Positions 26,131-34,771 of a stretch of DNA of 64,000 nt are shown here, piece after piece (the stretch's first letter is position 1; each line of letters opens with the position of its first letter). The stretch comes from Acinetobacter terrestris. GTDB lineage: Bacteria; Pseudomonadota; Gammaproteobacteria; Pseudomonadales; Moraxellaceae. The stretch spans positions 1 to 64,000 of the forward strand of contig NZ_SJNZ01000009.1 in NCBI RefSeq assembly GCF_004331155.1, read 5' to 3'. A program made the position numbers and the translations under genes. Below the pieces are notes generated by a model. The model was not told where the DNA came from. It saw nothing but the letters and a program-made list of their open reading frames with translations, and did no database searches.

Positions 26131-26454
26131 TTAGTCCTCTAGATGACAAATATAGTCCAAGACGTCATCTGTCATAATGCTGAAACGACTATTCCTTGGC
26201 ACATAAAATGACTGTCCAGCATAATAAATCTGGCCCTCTAGGTTATTTGCGATCTGAACATGACACTTACCTGAAATGATTTCTATACGTTCCGGTACAT
26301 GCGTTTCAAAGGTTAAAGGGCGTTCCGTGGGTAAAATGACGCCTATTGTTTTTTTTATTCCATTTTTGAATTGAATTGTACGGCTAATAGATAAACCATC
26401 AAAATAGATATTTGGCTTTTTAACCACAGAAACGAAATCGAATTGAGTTGACAT
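26131..26454 (-). CDS. ppnP: pyrimidine/purine nucleoside phosphorylase PpnP
   Basis: 107 residues from the ATG at 26454 (an ATG two codons upstream is also possible), matching the usual length of the DUF1255/PpnP cupin family. Conserved segments are YFDGLSISRTI, GVILPTERPLTFETHVPERIEI (about residues 38-59) and YYAGQSFYVPRNSRF (about 77-91). The enzyme splits nucleosides with phosphate to free bases and ribose-1-phosphate. It is a single gene with AGGAGC before its start. Confidence 0.92.
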   Translation of the reverse strand: MSTQFDFVSVVKKPNIYFDGLSISRTIQFKNGIKKTIGVILPTERPLTFETHVPERIEIISGKCHVQIANNLEGQIYYAGQSFYVPRNSRFSIMTDDVLDYICHLED

Positions 26455-27136
26455 TAACATGCTCCTGTAAAGGTATTTTTATAATTATTGAGCAATTACA
26501 GAATATATAATGGCAATGAAAACAGGTACCTAAGATATATAGTTTTTTGTTTAATTGTGTAAATTTTATATAGCTATTTATTGTACAAAAATATAACATT
26601 AAGACTTATAAACACTTAATAATCTTGGGCTGTATTATCTTGATGATTCAACTAAAAAATACAGATGAAATTTCAGTATAATTAATAATTAAAACAAATA
26701 CATAAGATCTTTTTGCTGGTCTTATTAAATACTAAGCACAAGCATTAATTACTTGAATAGTGTATTTCAGGTTGAACCTGAAATTTCCTGTTTATTCTAG
26801 CCCAAGCGTATAGTTGTAACAGTCAATGCTCTTGTTTTGAGAGAAAAGACTTATTATGAAAATTGAGCTTTAATTTAAGTCTATCTGCAAAATAATCTAT
26901 AAATTTAATAGCTTATTTATAGCCTCTAATCTGTATATTTTTTCACCATCCGGTCGGTTACAAAACAGTTTTTAATTTTTTAAAAAAGGCAATTTATTTA
27001 CGTTTCTTTTGTGTATAATTCCGCCAAATTCAGCCTCTGTACAGTGATTGGTTCTTCAATAAATCTACAGAGGTTTTTCTATGGAAATCATTTTGGATTC
27101 GGATGCCCAGAACTTTCTTATCGTGGTGGCACACAC
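26455..27136. other. long AT-rich intergenic region with palindrome
   Basis: About 680 bases between divergent ppnP and the MFS gene. A perfect palindrome ATTTCAGGTT-G-AACCTGAAAT lies at 26764-26784; it could be an operator or a terminator of a small transcript. A TATAAT box at 27014-27019 is a likely promoter for the MFS gene. No protein-coding gene is evident. Confidence 0.5.
27034..27078 (+). promoter_or_regulatory. terminator-like leader hairpin before the MFS gene
   Basis: CCTCTGTA (27034-27041) pairs with TACAGAGG (27066-27073), followed by TTTTTCT. It lies between the TATAAT box at 27014 and the MFS start at 27137, where an attenuator would sit. A 27-codon frame (ATG at 27081) overlaps the MFS start and might be a leader peptide. 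No riboswitch family is recognised. Confidence 0.4.
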
Positions 27137-28330
27137 ATGTTTTCTTCCAAAACAGCACATCTAGACCATGCAACACAACATCATGCTCAGCAGCGTTTAT
27201 CTACACTCTTATGCTTTTTCAGCTTAGGATTGAGTACAGCCGCTTGGGCTCCGCTTATTCCTTATGCCCAGCAGCGACTTCATCTTAATCATGCCGACTT
27301 TGGTACATTGTTACTGAGTATCGGTTTGGGTTCCATGATTGCTATGCCGGCAACAGGACTATTGATTCAAAAAGTGGGTTGTCGCGCGATTATATCGGTC
27401 GCAATTTTACTTTTATTAATGATTTTACCGACTTTTGCTTTGAGCAATAGCATCATCATTATGTCAGTAGCCTTGTTCTTATTTGGTACCGCTGCAGGTA
27501 GCTTAGGTGTTGCTATTAATCTACAAGCTGTAATTGTAGAAAAGAATAGTACTAAAAGCATGATGTCGCAGTTTCATGGTATGTGCAGCTTGGGTGGATT
27601 GGCTGGGGTAATGACGGTTACCGCATTGCTTGCGATGGGTATATCACCACTGATGAGTGCTTTGGCAATTTGCAGTTTATTGGTCATCATCGGTTTAATT
27701 GCTGTTCCGCATAGTTTGTCTGAAATTGAAAAAGACAAGAAAATTAATCCTGAAGAAATAAACAATAAAACGAGAAAATTTCCTAGCCCACTGGTTCTAT
27801 TGATGGGTCTGGTGTGTTTTATCGCTTTTCTTTCCGAAGGCTCAGCCATGGATTGGAGTGGTATTTATTTAGTCAGTGAGTATGGCTTAAAGCCGGCATT
27901 TGCTGGACTTGCGTATACATTTTTTGCTATCGCGATGACGATTGGACGTTTTGCTGGTCATCATTTACAAAGAATGTTGGGCGAAAAAAATATCATTATT
28001 TATAGTGCTATTTGTGCCTCACTGGGTCTTTTCACTGTAGTTATGGCACCGCACTGGATAGTCGTATTAATAGGTTATTCTTTACTGGGTTTAGGTAGCT
28101 CGAATATCGTACCGGTGATGTTTTCACGTGTAGGTCGTCAAAATGTTATGCCTAAAGCAGCAGCATTATCATGTGTGTCGACGATGGCTTATAGCGGATC
28201 TTTATTGGGACCTGCCTTGGTGGGACTGACCAGTGAAATCATGGGACTCAGCCTTGTTTTTGGGATGATTGCAGCTTTATTAATGTTGATTACCTTTTTA
28301 AATCATTTTACTCAGGTTAAAGCTTCTTAA
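27137..28330 (+). CDS. MFS transporter (YbjJ-like)
   Basis: 397 residues from the ATG at 27137; an in-frame upstream ATG (27011) would include the promoter-leader region and a Phe-rich stretch, so the inner start is preferred. Twelve membrane helices are visible. The N-terminal half begins LCFFSLGLSTAAWAPLIPYA, and the motif A region is GLLIQKVGCR. The second half opens with a loop rich in Lys and Asn (about residues 195-220). The substrate is not predictable from sequence. It is convergent with otsA, and a shared bidirectional terminator lies between them. Confidence 0.85.
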   Translation: MFSSKTAHLDHATQHHAQQRLSTLLCFFSLGLSTAAWAPLIPYAQQRLHLNHADFGTLLLSIGLGSMIAMPATGLLIQKVGCRAIISVAILLLLMILPTFALSNSIIIMSVALFLFGTAAGSLGVAINLQAVIVEKNSTKSMMSQFHGMCSLGGLAGVMTVTALLAMGISPLMSALAICSLLVIIGLIAVPHSLSEIEKDKKINPEEINNKTRKFPSPLVLLMGLVCFIAFLSEGSAMDWSGIYLVSEYGLKPAFAGLAYTFFAIAMTIGRFAGHHLQRMLGEKNIIIYSAICASLGLFTVVMAPHWIVVLIGYSLLGLGSSNIVPVMFSRVGRQNVMPKAAALSCVSTMAYSGSLLGPALVGLTSEIMGLSLVFGMIAALLMLITFLNHFTQVKAS

Positions 28331-28357
28331 TTCTTATCCGCCCAATGAAGTAAATAT

Positions 28358-28390
28358 AAGCCGAAATATCATTAGATATTCCGGCTTTTT
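28358..28390. terminator. bidirectional terminator between MFS and otsA
   Basis: AAGCCG-AAATATC, short loop, GATATT-CCGGCTTTTT. T-run on the plus strand; the minus strand also gives a short T-rich tail. It serves two convergent genes. Confidence 0.75.
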
Positions 28391-28414
28391 AGTGCTTAGA
28401 AGAAAGCTGTTTTC

Positions 28415-29860
28415 TTAGGTATATATTTGCTGATGAGCACGCTGATTATAAGATTTCCGCATAGAAGGTTTAAAAATATTGAATAGCTCAACTCGTCTAA
28501 GATCTTTCAAGAAAGCATTCCGCCAGTCATTAATATCAAAACGTTTTAGACCTTGCATTAAATGTTTGTAACGCTCTATACGTTCTGATCTTGACATGGT
28601 TAAAGCTTTTTTTAATCCTTTAACCATATCACCACAATTTTCCGGATCTACAATAATGGCCTCCGACATTTGCTCAGCGGCACCGGTATATTTAGAAAGA
28701 ATCAAAACACCAGGATTGTTAGGATTTTGTGCTGCAATAAATTCCTTTGCAACCAGATTCATGCCATCACGTAATGAATTGACCCAACAGATATCGGACT
28801 GACGATAAATTTTCATCAAGGCACCATGCTCTACCGTTTCATTCGTACAATTGATGGGTTGCCAATTATCCTGTGAAAATTCTTGATTAATTAACTCAAC
28901 TTTTGAATCTATAAGATCGTATAAATTTTTATAAGCCGGGATATCCATACGACATGGACACGCGATTTGTAAATCGGTGACGTGTTTATGATATTCAGGA
29001 TATTCTTTCAGAAATTCTTCAAAAGCATTAAAACGCTCAATCAATCCTTTGGAATAATCAATCCGATCGACGCTAATAATTGTTTTTTGATCCGCTAAAT
29101 CATCAAATTCAAATACAGGATGAGAATTTTCCAGTTTTCGTTGAGCGACTTTCTGGATAAGTTCGGGATTAATACCAATTGGGTAGCATTGAATCGTGAT
29201 CTGACGGAGATTATAGCTTAATACATTAGAATCAATGACCTGAGAAGCCAAGAAATGATGGCAGACATCCATACATTGTTTTTGGTCGTATTCAGTCTGT
29301 AAGCCGACCACATCATAATGACAAAGGTCTTGAATGATTGTTTGGGCTGTGGGAATTAAATTCCAGATATTGCTACCCGCAAAGGGAATATGTAAAAAGA
29401 ATCCAATTCTATTTTGCATGCCCAGTTCACGACAATAACGTGCCACACTGAAAAAATGATAATCATGTACCCAAATAATATCGTCTGGATGAGCGACTTC
29501 AGAAAGTTGTTGGGCAAATAAACGGTTGACGTCTTGATAGGTTTTAAATTCTTCTGGCTGATATTCTATTAAGTCTGCACGATCATGCATGGCGGGCCAA
29601 AGGGTACGATTTGCAAAACCACAATAGTAGCCGCTGTATTGTTCTTCAGTGAGAGGGGTGGTAATGTATTCCACGCCTTTATATTCAGTCGAACTAAAGT
29701 ATGGCTCCTGGTGATTTTTAATTTTTTCACCATTCCATCCTAACCATATTCCCCCAATATCGTTCAGCGCATCTTGTAAAGCGACTGCCAAACCGCCTGC
29801 AGTGGTTTTATCGGGATTAGGTAAACTCACACGATTCGACAATACAATTAATTTAGACAT
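28415..29860 (-). CDS. otsA: trehalose-6-phosphate synthase OtsA
   Basis: A 481-residue GT20 glycosyltransferase. The N-terminal nucleotide-sugar loop is SNRVSLPNPDKTTAGGLAVAL, then IWVHDYHFFSVARY, IGFFLHIPF, the VDRIDYSKGLIERF segment near 270, and the C-terminal LRDGMNLVAKEFIAAQ near 365-380. It makes trehalose-6-phosphate from UDP-glucose and glucose-6-phosphate. Its start overlaps the end of otsB by 13 bases, so the two are coupled. Trehalose is an osmotic and desiccation protectant in Acinetobacter. Confidence 0.96.
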   Translation of the reverse strand: MSKLIVLSNRVSLPNPDKTTAGGLAVALQDALNDIGGIWLGWNGEKIKNHQEPYFSSTEYKGVEYITTPLTEEQYSGYYCGFANRTLWPAMHDRADLIEYQPEEFKTYQDVNRLFAQQLSEVAHPDDIIWVHDYHFFSVARYCRELGMQNRIGFFLHIPFAGSNIWNLIPTAQTIIQDLCHYDVVGLQTEYDQKQCMDVCHHFLASQVIDSNVLSYNLRQITIQCYPIGINPELIQKVAQRKLENSHPVFEFDDLADQKTIISVDRIDYSKGLIERFNAFEEFLKEYPEYHKHVTDLQIACPCRMDIPAYKNLYDLIDSKVELINQEFSQDNWQPINCTNETVEHGALMKIYRQSDICWVNSLRDGMNLVAKEFIAAQNPNNPGVLILSKYTGAAEQMSEAIIVDPENCGDMVKGLKKALTMSRSERIERYKHLMQGLKRFDINDWRNAFLKDLRRVELFNIFKPSMRKSYNQRAHQQIYT

Positions 29861-30696
29861 GCTTTTTCTCCTTTTGATACTTGAGACTGTCTTGAAAGAG
29901 GTGTTTTTAAAAATTGTAAATATAAGTCCAGAAAATGAGCGACGTCTGCAACATTTTTAAGGCGACAGCACGCTTGGGTTTCTTCCTCTCCAACTTTTAT
30001 ACTGACGCCGTGATAGTTATTTATTGTTTTAAAACCGGATTCATCCGTTTTATCATCCCCAATAAAAATGGGTAAAAAATTTTGAAAATTATAATGATCT
30101 AAAATTTTTTGGATGGCTTGCCCTTTATCAGCCTCTGCAGGTAATAACTCAAATACGTATTTACCTTCATTTATTTTAAATTCTGGCTGCATGCGCTGGA
30201 TATCATGTGCAATTTTTTTTGCAATTTCAGCCAGTTCTGGATATTGACGATAATGTATGGCGACTGAATAATCTTTATTTTCAATTAATAGCTGAGGATA
30301 GCGAAGGCAGGCCTTTTGAACATTGTGTTGCAGCAAAGAAATATCACTTTCATCTACCAATGTATCTAATTTCTGGTCTGAATCTAGGTGTATTTCTAAA
30401 CCGTGCGTCCCTGCAATAGGTAACTGAAGGGGAGAAAATAGCTGAGAAGCGACTTGTACAGAACGTCCAGTTACAGCAATAACCGGGATATCTAAATCTT
30501 TTAACTGCTGTAAGGTTTGCAACGTGGTTTTAGGAATAAAACTTTGCGAAGGATCCGAGTTAAACTCGGAAAGTGTCCCATCTATATCCAGAAATACACA
30601 GTATTGTTTTTCTTTAGAATGCTGATGAGAAATAACTTGTAATACGTTTGAAGAATAAGATTTATTACTTAAACATTGGCTTATAGCATTATACAT
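29848..30696 (-). CDS. otsB: trehalose-6-phosphate phosphatase OtsB
   Basis: A 282-residue HAD-family phosphatase. Motif I FLDIDGTLSEF (about residues 36-46, nucleophile Asp38), motif II IAVTGRS (about 75), and motif III/IV with Lys near 205 and FIGDDKTDESGF near 223 are present. The N-terminal 30 residues extend beyond the minimal family start. It dephosphorylates trehalose-6-phosphate to trehalose. It is the first gene of the otsBA operon, with the promoter in the AT-rich stretch upstream of 30697. Confidence 0.95.
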   Translation of the reverse strand: MYNAISQCLSNKSYSSNVLQVISHQHSKEKQYCVFLDIDGTLSEFNSDPSQSFIPKTTLQTLQQLKDLDIPVIAVTGRSVQVASQLFSPLQLPIAGTHGLEIHLDSDQKLDTLVDESDISLLQHNVQKACLRYPQLLIENKDYSVAIHYRQYPELAEIAKKIAHDIQRMQPEFKINEGKYVFELLPAEADKGQAIQKILDHYNFQNFLPIFIGDDKTDESGFKTINNYHGVSIKVGEEETQACCRLKNVADVAHFLDLYLQFLKTPLSRQSQVSKGEKACLN

Positions 30697-31128
30697 ATTT
30701 GATATCTACTACTTATTCTGATGAATAACTAATAGCATCAAAAATTTGAATATCGAATAAATTTATTATTAAACCTACATAATTTAAATAAAATTTACAT
30801 ATTTTCTTCTTATTTTAACTCTGTTATTTTTTGTTTTTATTTACATATGCTTACGATTAATTTTAGCATGAGGTATCGTTTTTTATATTCAAAAATTAAC
30901 AACAAATCGCTTAAATGAACACGAAATTAATGTGAATTTCGTTATTTTAATGGGTGAATTTTTCATCTAAAAATAAAAGTGTTTCTGCTATGTAGCAAGA
31001 ATAGCCAAGCTTTTAAACTTGAAATCTTTCATTTCAAAATAATTGTCCCCATATAAATATATGACCCACACATAGCCCTACCCAATTAGGGGTACTGCTT
31101 AATTTGCTATGGGCAGGAGGTCAACGAT
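30697..31128. other. intergenic region upstream of otsB
   Basis: AT-rich divergent promoter region. It holds an inverted repeat ACGAAATT-N6-AATTTCGT at 30921-30942, of operator or weak terminator type. Just before the small gene at 31129 there is a short GC-richer stretch, TACCC-AATTA-GGGGTA, that could form a leader hairpin. No other gene is seen. Confidence 0.45.
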
Positions 31129-31221
31129 ATGCTTCAATTTTTCCGGAAGTTATTCTGCATGCACACTTATGAATATTTTGAAGAAGTTGAATGTCGTAAG
31201 TGTGGAAAAACCAGACATTGA
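31129..31221 (+). CDS. 30-residue protein with C-x-H and C-x-x-C pairs (zinc-ribbon-like)
   Basis: MLQFFRKLFCMHTYEYFEEV then ECRKCGKTRH. A very strong Shine-Dalgarno AGGAGGT lies 7 bases upstream of the ATG. The spacing of the Cys/His pairs (C-M-H ... C-R-K-C) resembles small zinc-binding proteins such as DUF1660 members. The first ten residues are amphipathic. It is too short for most gene finders. The gene lies alone between otsBA and the universal stress protein gene. Function unknown. Confidence 0.6.
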   Translation: MLQFFRKLFCMHTYEYFEEVECRKCGKTRH

Positions 31222-31463
31222 TTAGTTGAAGGCATGATTTTAAGTAAGAAATGTCATATTGAAAAAATTTTAAGCTGGTACCAGTTTTTAGTAAAAAATT
31301 TAAGTCTCCATTGAGTAGGTCTTAAAAAATAATTTTCTAAAACCTTATATTTAAAAAAACTAAATATGAGAATTGCTTAATAAGCCTAATCATGCACTTT
31401 TATATTCAAGTGGCTTTTATTGCTTTATTTTGGATCAAAAGGTGAGATCCATGGATTTTTAAT

Positions 31464-31492
31464 AAATGAGTCCACTTTAGGTGAGCTCATTT
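31464..31492 (-). terminator. hairpin downstream of the universal stress protein gene
   Basis: AAATGAG, 15-base loop with partial pairing, CTCATTT, 16 bases after the stop codon of the usp gene on the minus strand. The T-tail is short, so efficiency is uncertain. Confidence 0.45.
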
Positions 31493-31507
31493 ATTACTCA
31501 TTACGAA

Positions 31508-31957
31508 TTATTTTGTGTGTTTTACCACAAGTACCGGTACATGGCTTGAGGTCAGAATCTCTTGCGCGATACTGCCGAGAACGGCTTTTTTAAAACCGGT
31601 ACGCCCATGAGAACCAACGACAATTAAATCAACACTTAACTCATCAGCAAGTTTAGCGATAGCCTCACCTGGAGATTGACCGCTAAGAAGTTTGGTCTGG
31701 GTTTCAATACCTGCATTGGTAAATTTCAGTCCTAACTCCGCCAAAACATTTTTAGCATGAGCTTTTGCTTCCATATAGTAATCCGTTATTCCAGGTACAT
31801 TTTTATAAAAACTGACGCTGGTTAAAGGATCTATCACGACAACGCTGGCTATGGTGACTTTACTTCCCAATGCTCTGGCTAAAATCATGGTCTGATCAGC
31901 TGCAGCAATGGCAATAGGGGAATCATCAACAGCGACTAAGATGTGTTGGTAATCCAT
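31508..31957 (-). CDS. universal stress protein (UspA family)
   Basis: 149 residues from the ATG at 31957, which has AGAGGAACG upstream; a start 7 codons earlier is less likely. USP fold with HILVAVDDSP at the N-terminus and the ATP-binding motif G-x2-G-x9-G(S/T) in VGSHGRTGFKKAVLGSIAQE near residues 118-137, so it is an ATP-binding subtype. It is a cytoplasmic stress protein of unknown molecular action, in keeping with the adjacent trehalose and catalase genes. Confidence 0.93.
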   Translation of the reverse strand: MDYQHILVAVDDSPIAIAAADQTMILARALGSKVTIASVVVIDPLTSVSFYKNVPGITDYYMEAKAHAKNVLAELGLKFTNAGIETQTKLLSGQSPGEAIAKLADELSVDLIVVGSHGRTGFKKAVLGSIAQEILTSSHVPVLVVKHTK

Positions 31958-32252
31958 GATACGTTCCTCTTGTTTCAAGATTCGTTATCTACCTAAAGAT
32001 TAACATAGCTAGTGTACGGTGATAAAAAAGGGTAAAAATCTATCTTTTACTTCTCTTAGCTTGTGAAAGCATTAACGTTCGCAGTTTTCATAGTCGTTAT
32101 ATTTCAACTCATCCGATTGATTATCGGTAATCCTCAACAGGACTATTTACTCCATTTCAGCAAAACATTAATAGAATCATGATTTATAACTGGATGATTG
32201 GCTTGAGGCTAACCCGTAACCCAATGATTTAAGAGAATGCTTTAGCTGCTGA

Positions 32253-32642
32253 TCAATCTGCCCAGATAGACGTAGATAAGAAATATTTCAAGGATTTTTT
32301 TAAATCGTCACAACTGTCAAAACTATTGGTGACTTCTTTGAAAGCAGAAGTGTATTCACGTTTGTAGGGCTTGCCTGTTAAGGTTTCTGCATGCGTATTT
32401 TCATAATCATAGATTGCAGTGCGAAGATATATTTCTAAGATTTTTTTATGTTCGGGAGAGGCACAGTTTTTTTGAACGATTTCATCCGTAGACTGACAAT
32501 CGAGTTTGACATGACTATAAAATTCATTCGAATTTTGATAAATATTATTTAATGCTTTTGATTCGCTTGCTGATAAGCATTGTGCAGCATGAGCAAAACT
32601 ACAAGTCAAAGCGATATAAATAGCCAGCAAATGGAATTTCAT
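32253..32642 (-). CDS. secreted hypothetical protein
   Basis: 129 residues from the ATG at 32642, with a signal peptide of about 19 residues (MKFHLLAIYIALTCSFAHA). The ORF is open 13 codons further upstream, but those residues are basic and would mask the signal peptide. Four Cys in the mature part (near AQCLSASES, KLDCQSTD, KNCASPE and FDSCDDLK) suggest two disulfides in a helical periplasmic protein. The family is not recognised; small DUF1311/LprI-like proteins are similar in style, but I cannot confirm it. Confidence 0.65.
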   Translation of the reverse strand: MKFHLLAIYIALTCSFAHAAQCLSASESKALNNIYQNSNEFYSHVKLDCQSTDEIVQKNCASPEHKKILEIYLRTAIYDYENTHAETLTGKPYKREYTSAFKEVTNSFDSCDDLKKSLKYFLSTSIWAD

Positions 32643-33185
32643 TTTTTTATGCCTTATTATTTTTTTTCTTAATCTAACCATACAGTCAAAATTTACACAA
32701 CTACAACATTATAAAATCAGATGAAATAAAAACCTATCCAACTGAATAGGAGTAAAAGTAATGAATAAATTGCGTCGATAAATTCTAATAAGAAGGGGAA
32801 TATTAAAATAATTAATTGTTATAAATTAGGGAACCATATCGGCTCAAGCTTGGGTTTCCAACGGAATACACAGCACCAGCCGAATGTTGTAGCTTTAAAT
32901 ACAAGTTCTGAGTCATATACTTCAACAAATAAACTATTTTTAGCCATCCTCCTCATTATTATGAAAATAAATATTAAATATGAAAAAAACTTGAATATTA
33001 ATTTAATTCATGTATTATTAACTCAACTAGAAAAAAAGTCTTGTTTCGGTAAATCTTCTTTAAGTATCGCAGTTTTAGTCATAATCCTTCGTTTTTTCAG
33101 ATTTTAAGTTCCATTCTTTATTATTTTCCAAGTTACAATCAGTCAATAAAATGGCTTAAATTATTAAAAATCAGTAGGATTTATT
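32643..33185. other. intergenic region upstream of the cold-shock gene
   Basis: About 540 bases. The open frame at 32850-33107 has no RBS and an unlikely composition, so it is not called. The last 150 bases probably include the long 5' untranslated leader usual for cspA-type genes. The less AT-rich piece at about 32830-32930 is not explained. Confidence 0.4.
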
Positions 33186-33401
33186 ATGTCAAACTCAAAT
33201 GTTGTTAAAGGTACTGTAAAATGGTTCAACGAAACTAAAGGTTTTGGTTTCATTCAACAAGAAAACGGTCCAGATGTTTTTGCTCATTTCAGCGAAATCG
33301 CTAGTTCGGGTTTCAAAACCTTAATGGAAGGTCAACAAGTAGAATTCAGCGTTGCACAAGGTCAAAAAGGCCCAAATGCTGTAAATATTGTTGCTATCTA
33401 A
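33186..33401 (+). CDS. cold-shock protein (CspA family)
   Basis: A 71-residue single cold-shock domain. RNP1 KGFGFIQQ and RNP2 DVFAHF are intact, preceded by [11 protein letters not shown]. It is a nucleic-acid chaperone. TAGGAT lies before the ATG, and a clean terminator follows. Family members may be cold-induced or constitutive; the sequence does not say which. Confidence 0.96.
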   Translation: MSNSNVVKGTVKWFNETKGFGFIQQENGPDVFAHFSEIASSGFKTLMEGQQVEFSVAQGQKGPNAVNIVAI

Positions 33402-33480
33402 TAGATATCAGAATACAAAAAATTAGATAAATTAAATGTGATGTAAATTACAAATTATTCTTCTTATTTTGTATGCCAAA

Positions 33481-33504
33481 AAAGCCGAGATTCTCGGCTT
33501 TTTT
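33481..33504 (+). terminator. intrinsic terminator of the cold-shock gene
   Basis: AAAGCCGAG, ATT, CTCGGCTTT, then TTT. A nine-base stem 80 bases after the stop codon. Confidence 0.88.
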
Positions 33505-33557
33505 GTGTTTATATACCCTGTAATTTAAATTGCTCGACAGGGCAGTGAACTTAACAT

Positions 33558-33597
33558 TTTCTTCATTTCTTCATTTCTTCATTTCTTCAATTCTTCA
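33558..33597 (+). repeat. 8-bp tandem repeat (TTTCTTCA)
   Basis: Four perfect TTTCTTCA units followed by one ATTCTTCA. It lies in the 334-base gap between the cold-shock terminator and the DUF4385 gene, about 140-180 bases before the latter's start. Such a repeat can change length by slippage. I see nothing else in this gap except the presumed promoter. Confidence 0.85.
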
Positions 33598-33735
33598 TTC
33601 AATCCAAAAATATCAGCCTCATTTGATCTCTTGAACATCTGATTGCAAAAATCATCTGCAAATTTTCAGTTAAATTTGCCATGATGCTATACACAAGCCA
33701 TTAGGTTTCTGCGTAGTACTCATGGAGTTATTAGA

Positions 33736-34299
33736 GTGAATCCAGATCAACAACAAGATATACCTAAGCGGGAATCACGCATTTTTTCAAAAAGTTTTGA
33801 TTATTCTTTAGATTTCAAAAAGATCAATTTTAGAAAAAGACCCGAGCTGTATCGTATTGGTCGGGGTGAACAAGGGGTACTTCTGGTAGAACCCTATAAA
33901 TCGGAAATCCTGCCTTATTGGCAATTTGCCGATGAAGATAAAGCTCTGCACAGTAGCGAAAAGATCTATGCGTTATTTTTAGAATATTTAGAATATGATG
34001 ACTTTGTTGGTGCGGATATGGCCAGAAAGTTTTTGCAAATGGGTTATACCCGCGCGCGTCGCTATGCAAATCATAAAGGCGGTAAGAAATATCAAGGTTC
34101 AGTTCCGGCAGATCAAAAAGGGCTGAGTGGGGCACATGGTCGTCCAGAGTTAGCGCGTAGTGCAGAAGATCCTGTTAAAGCTGCGGCAGCACAAATTTTT
34201 AAGAAAAAATGGGATGAAGCCAAATTAAATCAGAAGTATCTTGAATTAAAAGAAAAATTTAATGCGTTTATTCAGGAAAATAATAAGTGTCAGCTCTAA
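33736..34299 (+). CDS. DUF4385 domain protein
   Basis: 187 residues, GTG start with GGAG 10 bases upstream. The domain covers most of the protein: FDYSLDFKKINFRKRPELYR, RIGRGEQGVLLVEPYKSEIL, then FLQMGYTRARRYANHKGGKK at about residues 95-115. It is very polar and basic, with no membrane segment. DUF4385 proteins have no assigned role that I know of. The gene is a single transcription unit between the cold-shock gene and the CocE pseudogene. Confidence 0.85.
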   Translation: MNPDQQQDIPKRESRIFSKSFDYSLDFKKINFRKRPELYRIGRGEQGVLLVEPYKSEILPYWQFADEDKALHSSEKIYALFLEYLEYDDFVGADMARKFLQMGYTRARRYANHKGGKKYQGSVPADQKGLSGAHGRPELARSAEDPVKAAAAQIFKKKWDEAKLNQKYLELKEKFNAFIQENNKCQL

Positions 34300-34771
34300 T
34301 AGATGAGCTAAGGATGAGGATCAGTCGCCCTCAGAAATTTAACTGTATTGACATCATATATATTCTAATTATTGGTCAGTCGTTTGTAATAAATACAACA
34401 TGCCTAACAACTCAAAGATGATCACGCCAATATTATTCTAAATGGGTTCAATGCAGCGCATTTTAATCGGAAAGCAAAATAAAATATTATTGTGAAATCA
34501 TATAATTAAATTTTATTAAAAATAATTTAGATCAGTGTACGCTGCTTAATAAACTGAAGGGTGCTACAAAAAATCAGTCTGAAATTATCAGCAAATTAAA
34601 ATATTTATTTTATCTTTCTAACAACATCATCCTGATTAATATAAAAGAATTTCGAAAAATTACAGGATAATAACTATATATCAAGGATTTAATGAAATTA
34701 TTTTAATTGAAATGATCCAGTTAATTCATCCCTAACAATAAAAATAAAAGGAAAAAATAAGGACCCATAAA
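34300..34771. other. AT-rich intergenic region
   Basis: 472 bases with no credible gene. The last bases hold AAAAGGAAAAAATAAGGAC, the ribosome binding region of the CocE-type pseudogene. Confidence 0.45.

Noticed and set aside
25950..26177. 75-codon plus-strand ORF after katE
   Set aside because: It begins inside the katE terminator hairpin and overlaps ppnP on the other strand; composition is that of random AT-rich sequence.
32850..33107. 85-codon plus-strand ORF upstream of the cold-shock gene
   Set aside because: No ribosome site, low-complexity Ile/Lys/Asn composition, and overlap with the presumed long cspA-type leader.
33558..33597. CRISPR-like array
   Set aside because: The 8-bp units are directly adjacent without spacers; no cas gene is present. 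No CRISPR array was seen anywhere in the window.
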